Source: an uncultured Sunxiuqinia sp.
GTDB taxonomy: Bacteria; Bacteroidota; Bacteroidia; Bacteroidales; Prolixibacteraceae
NCBI RefSeq assembly: GCF_947495665.1
Contig: NZ_CANLZV010000006.1
Coordinates: forward strand, 230,633-294,632
Direction: 5' to 3'
DNA: 64,000 nucleotides
Both the position numbers and the translations under genes were made by a program. Below the pieces are notes generated by a model. That model made no database searches. It was not told the origin of the DNA and worked only from the letters and a program-made list of their open reading frames with translations. Numbering within the stretch: position 1 is the stretch's first letter; each line of letters opens with the position of its first letter. Of this stretch, positions 27,735-34,800 are shown in pieces.

Positions 27735-28253
27735 TTAAGATTTTCGCTCAGCATAGACAGCATAAAACCGGGGCGTCAGCGCTCTAAGAATCGAACGCAC
27801 ACCATTGAACTGAAAGGGGGGTACCCATTTTTCCCGTGCCTTAATCTCCCAGCCGGCTTTCTCCAACATCATGTCCAGCTGCCAGCTCTCAAACTCATGA
27901 TAATGTTGATCGTAAGGATCAGAGGCATTTCGGTACGCTTTTGCAAACCAAAGTTTCAACGGAACAGTGACCACCAATTTTTGGGCTTTTGTTTGCTGCA
28001 TGATGGAAAAAGGCGAAACCAAATGCTCCAGCACCTCAAAAGCGGTAAGCACCTCATAGTCATAATCATTTACTTTTTGAGGCTCTAAATCGAAGTCGAA
28101 ACCATGCCCATTTTGAATTTGATAGTCGCGCGAAGACAAATAGTCTGATAATTCATTGGGAGTACCTAAATCCAGAACACGAAGTTCCTTGGACAGGTAT
28201 TTATTGAGAAAAGCCTCCGTTTTTTCAAACCGAAATAATTTGAGTTTATTCAT
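27735..28253 (-). CDS. Class I SAM-dependent methyltransferase-like protein
   Basis: A 172-residue protein from the ATG at 28253, which overlaps the end of the upstream glycosyltransferase by 8 bp. A longer reading to 28328 would overlap by 83 bp and is rejected. The fold is that of small methyltransferases: VLDLGTPNELSDYL as motif I (degenerate: the usual GxGxG is not present), then YEVLTAFEVLEHLVSPFSIM and LVVTVPLKLWF. The HEFESWQLDMMLEKAGWEI end is typical of methyltransferases in cell-surface sugar clusters. The acceptor is probably a sugar or polyprenyl-linked glycan; activity is uncertain because of the weak motif I. Confidence 0.75.
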   Translation of the reverse strand: MNKLKLFRFEKTEAFLNKYLSKELRVLDLGTPNELSDYLSSRDYQIQNGHGFDFDLEPQKVNDYDYEVLTAFEVLEHLVSPFSIMQQTKAQKLVVTVPLKLWFAKAYRNASDPYDQHYHEFESWQLDMMLEKAGWEIKAREKWVPPFQFNGVRSILRALTPRFYAVYAERKS

Positions 28254-29400
28254 GGTAAATTGCTTGCAATTTGAGTTTATCTTTATCCCAATTGTATTTC
28301 TCAACGACCAACGGACGCCCCTTTGCAAATGACTTTAAATCATAGCCTCCATCAATAATCTGCTGCATTACTCCGGCTAAATGATCGATATCCGAAAACG
28401 GATAAATCCATCCACCACAAGCCTCATTTATTATTCGCTCAATGGGTTGACAGTTCGACGCCAAAATCGGCTTCTCAGTATAGAGGTACTGAAATAATTT
28501 ATGAGGGATGGTCGTATCGGTATGGTCACTCTTAACATGAGGTATAAGCGCCACATCAGACTCTGCAATCAATTTCAATAATTCCTGTCGATCGCGCCAC
28601 CCATAGAAACATATTTTGTTTTCAATATTTAACTCTCTGGCCAGCTCCCTTAATTTCCTTAAGTAACGCCCCGTACCAACAATCCGTATCTCAAAATTTT
28701 CAGACTTTACAAGCGATACAGCCTGAAGCACATACTGCAACCCACGATGATAAGTGACACCACCACCATAAACAAATCGGATTTTAGAGTCAGGCCTGGG
28801 ATACGATTCAAAGACAAACTCCTCCAAATTTTGTGTATTCGAAACAACATGCACCTTTGATTCATCCACCCCCAGACCGACAACCCGCTCTTTGGCTTCT
28901 TCAACTACCACAACTACCTCGTCTGCCCGGAGAAGGTATCTTTTTTCATAGGCTTTCCATTGCTTGACCGAGAACAGTAACTTGCCCAAAAAAGTTTTAG
29001 TATGTTCTGAGATTTCCAGCAAAGCAGGCCAATTTTCATGCAAATCCAATATAAACCGTGCACCAAAACGCTTTTTAATTCTGAAACCAACGGTCGCTAA
29101 TGGCAAATCATGCACATGAATAGCATCATACTTATAATCAGCAAACAAACGATTAACACGTTTGCTCCAAAAATTAAAATAGAAGGGGAAAGCTAAAGCT
29201 CCAACACTTGACTTACGCACAAACTCGTTGATCTCAAACCGATGAATAATCGTTGAACCAAAGCTATTTATCTTTCTATTTTCCTTTGTTTTCAGACAAG
29301 CGATATGTACTTCGTGCCCTTCTTCCTGCAGTGAATGAATCTCATTTTCAACCCGGGTATCCGGTGGAAAATTATTTTCCAGCAACATCAATATCTTCAT
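28246..29400 (-). CDS. Glycosyltransferase family 4
   Basis: A 384-residue GT-B glycosyltransferase with a retaining GT4-type C-terminal half. The N-terminal domain starts MKILMLLENNFPPDTRVENE and includes AIHVHDLPLATVGFRIKK. The C-terminal domain carries FVYGGGVTYHRGLQYVLQA and the donor-binding region DVALIPHVKSDHTDTTIPHKLFQYL. It lies in the middle of a minus-strand operon: its start overlaps the end of the next GT4 by 4 bp and its end overlaps the methyltransferase by 8 bp. Probable role: adding a sugar to a surface glycan on the cytoplasmic face. Donor and acceptor are not predictable. Confidence 0.9.
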   Translation of the reverse strand: MKILMLLENNFPPDTRVENEIHSLQEEGHEVHIACLKTKENRKINSFGSTIIHRFEINEFVRKSSVGALAFPFYFNFWSKRVNRLFADYKYDAIHVHDLPLATVGFRIKKRFGARFILDLHENWPALLEISEHTKTFLGKLLFSVKQWKAYEKRYLLRADEVVVVVEEAKERVVGLGVDESKVHVVSNTQNLEEFVFESYPRPDSKIRFVYGGGVTYHRGLQYVLQAVSLVKSENFEIRIVGTGRYLRKLRELARELNIENKICFYGWRDRQELLKLIAESDVALIPHVKSDHTDTTIPHKLFQYLYTEKPILASNCQPIERIINEACGGWIYPFSDIDHLAGVMQQIIDGGYDLKSFAKGRPLVVEKYNWDKDKLKLQAIYHE

Positions 29401-30674
29401 AAAGCAATCTCCTGTACTAATTTTCGGGTAAGTTCCCTTCTTGAATATTTGGTAGCCCGATCTCTACTGATCTCAAAGCGTCCTTGCAAGTTTTCAATCA
29501 GCATTTTTTTTATGCCTTCCGAATCACTGTACTCAAACAACAAACCACAGCCTGTCTCCCGAATCACTTCCTCCAAGTCGCCCCCCACCGGACCGATAGC
29601 AAGCACCGGTTTTCCCGAGGCCAGGTATTCATAAAATTTCCCTGTAACAATACCTCTATTATTTTCGATTTTGGGAATGATCAGCAACTGAATCGACGAT
29701 TTCAGCAAATAACTGACTGATCGGGCATGATCGACATAGCCAACCAAATCGAGTTCAATCAACGGAAGTTCCCGCCGGATTCGATCCACAATTGCTGGAG
29801 GCATATTGCCAACCAGACGAAATAAGATATTCTTCTGCTGTTGCTCATCCAATTCCTGAAGCGCTTTCAGCAAGCCATCCATATCATAGGCTGTTGAAAT
29901 GGTTCCGGTATAAGTTATCACAAATTTCTCATCAGTCACCGGGACGCTTACGGCAAAGTCCTCTTCATCGTAGCCATTAGGAATCACCGCTAGCTTAGAA
30001 CCAGCTCCACCGCCAAGTTTTCCATCAAACAACCGCTTCAAGGCTTTGCTTACCGTCACAATCTGATCTGCCGCCTGAAGCACGTTCAACTCCATTGCCC
30101 GATCCCGCTTTTTTGCCCAAGAGCTTCGGTAAAGCTCGTTGTAATAATAAATATCAGTCCATGGATCTCTCAGATCAGCCACCCAACGAATCCCAAGTTT
30201 CTTTTTGAGTTTTAGCCCAATCAGCTGCGTTGAATGTGGCGGACTGGTAGTAATCACGGTATCAATCTGATGTTCCCGAATTAGCTCAACAGCCTTTTGA
30301 TAAGCAAAACGATTCCAGCCCTTTCGGGGATCGGGGATAAAAAAATTACCACGAACCACCTTGGCCATCTTCTGCAAAAAGGACTCTTCCTGCTGGTTCG
30401 AAAAACCCCCATAAGGAATTTCTCCCTTTCCAATCAGCTTTCTGTATAAATCATACAGCTCAACGGTTTTCGTTGTATAAACCAACACCTCATCCGTCAC
30501 CTCCTTCAGCAGACTTTCGTCGCGCTGCGCGTAACTTGCACGGCTGGGATCAACGGTGAGCACAATGGGCTTAACCCCAAACGAAGACAAATACTTGGTG
30601 AATTTCAGCCAGCGCTGAACACCCGCGCCTCCGCTTGGCGGCCAATAATATGTTATAATGAGGACTTTCTTCAT
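29397..30674 (-). CDS. Glycosyltransferase family 4
   Basis: A 425-residue GT-B glycosyltransferase, first gene of the minus-strand GT4-GT4-methyltransferase operon. The N-terminus reads VLIITYYWPPSGGAGVQRWLKF, typical of WbuB/GT4 enzymes. Later segments include VADLRDPWTD, KLAVIPNGYDEEDF, and VTGKFYEYLASGKPVLAIGP, the last being the donor-sugar contact region. It overlaps the next gene by 4 bp. A TACATTTG -7 box lies 17 bp upstream. It is likely to act on lipid-linked surface glycan; the sugar is unknown. Confidence 0.9.
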   Translation of the reverse strand: MKKVLIITYYWPPSGGAGVQRWLKFTKYLSSFGVKPIVLTVDPSRASYAQRDESLLKEVTDEVLVYTTKTVELYDLYRKLIGKGEIPYGGFSNQQEESFLQKMAKVVRGNFFIPDPRKGWNRFAYQKAVELIREHQIDTVITTSPPHSTQLIGLKLKKKLGIRWVADLRDPWTDIYYYNELYRSSWAKKRDRAMELNVLQAADQIVTVSKALKRLFDGKLGGGAGSKLAVIPNGYDEEDFAVSVPVTDEKFVITYTGTISTAYDMDGLLKALQELDEQQQKNILFRLVGNMPPAIVDRIRRELPLIELDLVGYVDHARSVSYLLKSSIQLLIIPKIENNRGIVTGKFYEYLASGKPVLAIGPVGGDLEEVIRETGCGLLFEYSDSEGIKKMLIENLQGRFEISRDRATKYSRRELTRKLVQEIAL

Positions 30675-30690
30675 GAATCACTTTGTTGAG

Positions 30691-30698
30691 CAAATGTA
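30691..30698 (-). promoter_or_regulatory. -7 box of the glycosyltransferase operon
   Basis: Minus-strand TACATTTG fits TAnnTTTG, 17 bp before the ATG at 30674. No clear -33 element. Confidence 0.35.
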
Positions 30699-30719
30699 AT
30701 AATCTTACCTGAATTCCAT

Positions 30720-30727
30720 TATTTTTG
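30720..30727 (+). promoter_or_regulatory. -7 box of the diamino-sugar operon
   Basis: TATTTTTG fits TAnnTTTG, 20 bp before the ATG at 30747, back to back with the minus-strand box at 30691-30698. Confidence 0.4.
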
Positions 30728-30746
30728 TAAAACTATTCAGAATCCT

Positions 30747-31847
30747 ATGCAATTCAACGATCTCAACAAACAATATAAATCCTACCAACCCGAAATTGAT
30801 GCTGCGATTCAAGGAGTAATTGACTCATCATCGTTCATCAACGGGCAGGAAATTCAGCTGCTTGAAAAAGAGCTGGCCGAATTTGCAGGTGTTAAGCATG
30901 CTGTTGCCTGCAGCTCAGGCACCGATGCTTTGCTTTTGTCCCTCATGGCCTTAAACATTCAGCCCGGCGATGAAATTATCTGCCCGGCTTTCAGCTTCAT
31001 TGCCTCTGCCTCAATGGTTAGTTTTTACAAAGCCCGCCCGGTTTTTGTCGATGTTTCGCCCTTGGATTTTAACATTGACCCGGCAAAGATTGAGGCTAAA
31101 ATCACTACTCGAACCAAAGGAATTATTGCGGTTTCGCTTTACGGACAATGCGCTGACTTTGATACGATCAATGCAATCGCCCGAAAATACGATCTTTGGG
31201 TGATTGAAGATGGAGCTCAATCGTTTGGAGGCATCTATAAAGGTAAACGTTCCGGTTCGCTGACCGACTTGGCAACCACTAGCTTTTTCCCAGCCAAACC
31301 ATTGGGATGCTACGGCGATGGAGGTGCCATTTTCACCAACGACGAAGCCAAGGCGATGAAGTTGAAGCTACTGCGCTCGCACGGTCAGGAAAAACGCTAC
31401 ATCCACAAGCACATCGGAATTAACGGACGAATAGACACCCTGCAGGCAGCCATCCTCCGGGTAAAGCTAAAGTACTTCGAACGGGAAATTGCCATCCGCC
31501 AGGAAGCTGCCATGCACTACGCCCAACTGCTGGAAGGTCAGGTATTACTCCCTAAAGAAGCAGAAGGACGTAAAAGTGTTTGGGCCCAGTTTACCGTCAT
31601 GATTGAAAATCGGGACCAAGTGCGCGAAAAGCTTGCTAAAAAAAACATTCCAACTGCCGTGCACTATCCGGTTATTCTTCCAAAACAAGAAGCTTTCCGC
31701 GATGATGTACTGACAAATGAAAAATATGAAGTGGCCGGGTTACTGGCTGAAACCGTTCTTTCCTTACCTATTCATGGGTTTATTACAAGCGAAGAAATTG
31801 AATGCGTTGCCCAAGCCTTAATTGAAGCCATCAAAGAAAATCAGTAA
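30747..31847 (+). CDS. DegT/DnrJ/EryC1 sugar-nucleotide aminotransferase (WbpE-like)
   Basis: A PLP-dependent aminotransferase of 366 residues. It contains the substrate loop ACSSGTDALLLSLMAL, the GDEIICPAFSFIASA segment and the PLP lysine in TTSFFPAKPLGCYGDGGA. It is first of three tightly packed genes (gap 3 bp, then 1-bp overlap), followed by a hexapeptide acetyltransferase and an NAD-dependent dehydrogenase. That trio is the WbpE-WbpD-WbpB set, which turns UDP-GlcNAcA into UDP-2,3-diacetamido-2,3-dideoxy-glucuronate; this enzyme would aminate the 3-keto intermediate. The pathway assignment is inference from the gene set. Confidence 0.9.
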   Translation: MQFNDLNKQYKSYQPEIDAAIQGVIDSSSFINGQEIQLLEKELAEFAGVKHAVACSSGTDALLLSLMALNIQPGDEIICPAFSFIASASMVSFYKARPVFVDVSPLDFNIDPAKIEAKITTRTKGIIAVSLYGQCADFDTINAIARKYDLWVIEDGAQSFGGIYKGKRSGSLTDLATTSFFPAKPLGCYGDGGAIFTNDEAKAMKLKLLRSHGQEKRYIHKHIGINGRIDTLQAAILRVKLKYFEREIAIRQEAAMHYAQLLEGQVLLPKEAEGRKSVWAQFTVMIENRDQVREKLAKKNIPTAVHYPVILPKQEAFRDDVLTNEKYEVAGLLAETVLSLPIHGFITSEEIECVAQALIEAIKENQ

Positions 31848-31850
31848 AAC

Positions 31851-32423
31851 ATGACGACACCTTACTTTTCACACGAAACTGCCATTATCGACCAAGGCGC
31901 CAACATTGGTTCAGGCACTAAAATCTGGCATTTTTGCCATGTTATGCCACAAGCCCAGATTGGGGAAGACTGCATTTTAGGTCAAAACGTATTTGTAGGC
32001 GGAAAAGCACATATTGGCGATCGCGTCAAAATTCAGAACAATGTAAGTGTTTACGATTCTGTCATCCTGGAAGACGATGTGTTTTGCGGCCCCAGCTGCG
32101 TATTCACCAATGTTATCAACCCGCGGTCATTTGTCGAACGGAAAACCGAATACTTGGAAACCCGTGTAAAAAAAGGCGTTTCAATTGGAGCCAATGCCAC
32201 CATCGTTTGCGGAGTTACTATTGGCGAATACGCCTTTATTGGAGCCGGAGCTGTAGTAACCAAGAATGTCAAGCCTTACGCCCTCATGGTAGGCGTTCCG
32301 GCAGTTCAGAAAGGCTGGGTCAGCCGATCGGGAGCTGTTCTGGACGAGCAGTTAACCTGCCCGGAAACCGGAGAACACTATCAACTTAAAAACGAACAAC
32401 TCAGTTTAAAATCCCCCCTGTAA
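31851..32423 (+). CDS. Sugar O/N-acyltransferase, left-handed beta-helix (WbpD-like)
   Basis: A 190-residue hexapeptide-repeat acetyltransferase, the size of WbpD. It begins [27 protein letters not shown] and continues with left-handed beta-helix turns ([32 protein letters not shown]), then [18 protein letters not shown] and the terminal [14 protein letters not shown]. It would acetylate the 3-amino group made by the preceding aminotransferase, using acetyl-CoA. It starts 3 bp after that gene and shares a TAATG stop/start with the next one. Confidence 0.9.
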   Translation: MTTPYFSHETAIIDQGANIGSGTKIWHFCHVMPQAQIGEDCILGQNVFVGGKAHIGDRVKIQNNVSVYDSVILEDDVFCGPSCVFTNVINPRSFVERKTEYLETRVKKGVSIGANATIVCGVTIGEYAFIGAGAVVTKNVKPYALMVGVPAVQKGWVSRSGAVLDEQLTCPETGEHYQLKNEQLSLKSPL

Positions 32424-33379
32424 TGACATATATAAATACACCAAAAACCTTTGGATTAATCGGTGCTGCCGGATACATTGCTCCGCGACACATCAATGCA
32501 ATTAAAGAAAACAACGGACAATTATGCGCCGCGCTGGATCGGTTTGATAGCGTTGGCATTCTGGATCGTTATTTTCCCGAAGCTGATTTTTTCACCGAAC
32601 CCGAACGCTTTGACCGCTACCTTTATAAACGTCAGCGCAACGGCCAGGCACTTAATTATGTATCAATCTGTTCACCCAACTACCTGCACGATGCACACAT
32701 CCGAATGGCCCTGCGTAACGGATCGGATGCCATTTGCGAAAAACCCTTGGTATTGAACCCTTGGAATGTGGATGCCTTACAGCAGTTGGAAAAAGACACC
32801 AATCAGAGAATATACAATATCCTGCAACTGAGGCTGCACCCGGCAATCATTGCCTTACGCGATAAAATCAATCAAGCACCAGCTGATCAGGTTTTTGATA
32901 TTGATCTTACTTACATTACCTCGCGCGGAAAGTGGTATTACGAAAGCTGGAAAGGAGATGTCTCCAAGTCAGGCGGAATTACCACCAATATCGGAATCCA
33001 TTTTTTCGATATGCTTCAGTGGATTTTTGGGCAAGCGGAACAAAGTACAGTTCATGTTCTTGAAGCGGACAAAGCAGCCGGTTTTCTTCAACTCAAAAAA
33101 GCCCGTGTACGCTGGTTTCTCAGCCTCGACTTCGAAGACATTCCACAAGCAGCCAAAGACAAAGGCCTGCGAACCTACCGTTCAATAACAGTTGGAAATA
33201 AAGAAATTGAATTCAGCGGTGGCTTTACTGATTTGCATACCCAAACCTACCAGCACATCTTAAACGGACAAGGCTATGGATTGGACGATGCAAAAGCCTG
33301 TATTGAATTGGGACACCAGATCCGCAACAGCCAGCCTAAAGGACTAACCGGAGATTTTCATCCCTTTTTAAAGCACTAA
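32423..33379 (+). CDS. Gfo/Idh/MocA-type sugar-nucleotide dehydrogenase (WbpB-like)
   Basis: A 318-residue cytoplasmic NAD-dependent oxidoreductase: Rossmann opening FGLIGAAGYIAPRHINAIKE, the EKPLVLNPWN dinucleotide-site motif near residues 110-120, and the LTYITSRGKWYYESWKGD active-site strand typical of WbpB. It would oxidise C3 of UDP-GlcNAcA, feeding the aminotransferase two genes upstream. Its ATG overlaps the previous stop codon (TAATG), and a strong bidirectional terminator follows 2 bp after its own stop. The UDP-GlcNAc 6-dehydrogenase needed to start the pathway is not in the window. Confidence 0.9.
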   Translation: MTYINTPKTFGLIGAAGYIAPRHINAIKENNGQLCAALDRFDSVGILDRYFPEADFFTEPERFDRYLYKRQRNGQALNYVSICSPNYLHDAHIRMALRNGSDAICEKPLVLNPWNVDALQQLEKDTNQRIYNILQLRLHPAIIALRDKINQAPADQVFDIDLTYITSRGKWYYESWKGDVSKSGGITTNIGIHFFDMLQWIFGQAEQSTVHVLEADKAAGFLQLKKARVRWFLSLDFEDIPQAAKDKGLRTYRSITVGNKEIEFSGGFTDLHTQTYQHILNGQGYGLDDAKACIELGHQIRNSQPKGLTGDFHPFLKH

Positions 33380-33381
33380 AA

Positions 33382-33416
33382 AAGCCGCTCCTGGGGGGAA
33401 GCGGCTTAAAATTTTT
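33382..33416. terminator. Bidirectional terminator
   Basis: AAGCCGCT and AGCGGCTT form an 8-bp stem around a 10-nt loop, with A/T tracts on both sides. It ends the diamino-sugar operon (+) and the small secreted protein gene (-). Confidence 0.8.
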
Positions 33417-33440
33417 GCTGTTTAATTATTTCAATGAGGC

Positions 33441-33914
33441 TTAGTTCAAAATGTTCTTGTATTGGTCATTTACCAATTCGGGAAGAAATCCGGCAATCAA
33501 ACCCAAAGCCTTCTCCCGATCCACTCGAGACATGGAAATGATTTCCTGGCTATTCAACCGGTTTGAATCAATTACCTGCGCATTCAAGTTTTCAGGCACA
33601 AGCATTTCGCCTGCTTTCATCGAACGTGCACCAAACCCTTTTTCAGTATTTACATACTTCACTTCGAAGTAGTTGGTGCGAATGATATATTCTTCTCCTT
33701 TTTTAGTCTCTCTCAACAAAACCTGAACGGGTCTTTTCGACTCTCCGTAAGTAATCTCCCAGCTTTGCTGGTAAGTTTTTGATGGTTCAAAGTTTTCTTT
33801 AGATGAGATTTTATAATCATCAACAAAAGTTGATTTACCGCTAGCCATTACACTTAAAGAACATACAAACAAAGCAACAAATAAGAAGCCGATAATTCTG
33901 TTATTCCTTTTCAT
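33441..33914 (-). CDS. Hypothetical secreted protein
   Basis: A 157-residue exported protein from the ATG at 33914. The open frame extends 132 bp further upstream, but that part is not protein-like and precedes a good signal peptide (residues 1-24: basic start, hydrophobic core, ending SVMASG). The mature part is beta-prone and charged (SWEITYGESKRPVQVLLRETKKGEEYIIRT reduced to its core). It ends with a helical region of Arg/Glu/Leu residues (SRVDREKALGLIAGFLPE). No known domain is recognised. It is monocistronic, convergent with the diamino-sugar operon, and preceded by a 524-bp stretch rich in dyads. Confidence 0.65.
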   Translation of the reverse strand: MKRNNRIIGFLFVALFVCSLSVMASGKSTFVDDYKISSKENFEPSKTYQQSWEITYGESKRPVQVLLRETKKGEEYIIRTNYFEVKYVNTEKGFGARSMKAGEMLVPENLNAQVIDSNRLNSQEIISMSRVDREKALGLIAGFLPELVNDQYKNILN

Positions 33915-34012
33915 GACAAATTGTTTTAAATAGTGATTGTTTAACACTGGCAAAAATAGGTAGCCCACACACACAAAATCCTGACAAATCGCATGTTTTA
34001 CTTTTGTTAATA

Positions 34013-34042
34013 AGAAGCAACTTTCAAATTGAAAGCAAAAAC
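34013..34042. repeat. 30-bp direct repeat, copy 1
   Basis: It is identical to 34237-34266. It begins AGAAGCAAC, contains the palindrome TTTCAAATTGAAA (34022-34034) and ends GCAAAAAC. Confidence 0.7.
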
Positions 34043-34236
34043 TCATTTACAATTCACAAAATTTACAAAAAATAGAAAACAGAGTGAATTGAAACAAGAA
34101 TAGAAGCCTAATATCTTATAGTTTTCAAAAACATGCTCTAGAGCATATTTTCTGAAATAAAGGGAGATACAAAGCTAAAACGCAAGCAATAATCAAGAAA
34201 AAGTGCCGAATGAATTTCAGGTTTCAAGGGAGAGCG

Positions 34237-34266
34237 AGAAGCAACTTTCAAATTGAAAGCAAAAAC
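34237..34266. repeat. 30-bp direct repeat, copy 2
   Basis: It is identical to 34013-34042, 224 bp away, with the palindrome TTTCAAATTGAAA at 34246-34258. Confidence 0.7.
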
Positions 34267-34382
34267 AGCACTTTCAATAACACCAAAAGAATTGTAATAA
34301 AAAACTCGCAACTTTATTGTTTATTAGAGCGTTCAAAATCGACAATACACCCGCATTCGCCCCAATTTGGTTTCAAAATGAC

Positions 34383-34414
34383 AAAAAAAAGCCCCATGAC
34401 GAATCATGGAGCTT
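34383..34414 (-). terminator. Terminator of the small acidic membrane protein gene
   Basis: Minus-strand stem AAGCTCCATGA / TCATGGGGCTT with loop TTCG (one mismatch) runs into TTTTTTTT, 25 bp after the stop codon. Confidence 0.75.
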
Positions 34415-34438
34415 GACATGCATAGGCAAGCCTTGCAA

Positions 34439-34690
34439 TTACTTTTTCTTCTTTTTAGCCACAAAGTAAGCTCCGGCGCCGATTACAACCACAGCAGCAA
34501 TAGCAATAACTGCTGTTGAGCTTCCGCCATTGGCTTCTTCTTCGGCTTCGTAAAACACAGGATCCATATCATCAATTGATAAAGTATCCTCCATTTCAAA
34601 TAAATCTTCCTCTTCCTGTGCAGACACAGGACTAAATGCTCCAACGGCCATCATACCGACCAAAGCTAAAATCAATAGTAGTCTTTTCAT
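34439..34690 (-). CDS. Small acidic exported protein with C-terminal anchor
   Basis: An 83-residue protein built from three parts: a signal peptide (residues 1-24, ending SPVSAQ), a very acidic spacer (25-54, mostly Glu/Asp), and a C-terminal anchor of NGGSS, one hydrophobic helix (about 58-78) and a KKKKK tail. The last part has the layout of bacterial C-terminal sorting tags (GG motif, helix, basic end), though whether it is cut is unknown. It has its own -7 box and a strong terminator, so it is monocistronic and perhaps well expressed. I recognise no family. Confidence 0.7.
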   Translation of the reverse strand: MKRLLLILALVGMMAVGAFSPVSAQEEEDLFEMEDTLSIDDMDPVFYEAEEEANGGSSTAVIAIAAVVVIGAGAYFVAKKKKK

Positions 34691-34756
34691 TTTATTTCCC
34701 TTTTTAGTTATTATCGTTTCAGATGCCAGTCAATCAATTTCATTTATCAGATCAAT

Positions 34757-34764
34757 CAAAAGTA
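34757..34764 (-). promoter_or_regulatory. -7 box of the small acidic protein gene
   Basis: Minus-strand TACTTTTG fits TAnnTTTG, giving a leader of about 60 nt. No -33 element at the usual distance. Confidence 0.35.
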
Positions 34765-34800
34765 GACTGATCGCCACCGACCCCTTTTCTTCAATCTATT

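Larger units (their letters stand above)
33915..34438. other. Gene-poor stretch with repeated dyads
   Basis: No convincing gene. It holds a 30-bp direct repeat (34013-34042 and 34237-34266), each copy centred on the palindrome TTTCAAATTGAAA, a separate 14-bp perfect palindrome ATGCTCTAGAGCAT at 34133-34146, and a terminator at its right end. The sequence is A/T-rich compared with its neighbours. Confidence 0.6.

Noticed and set aside
34210..34416. 68-residue open frame in the gap
   Set aside because: It contains one of the direct repeats and the terminator, and has no protein-like composition.
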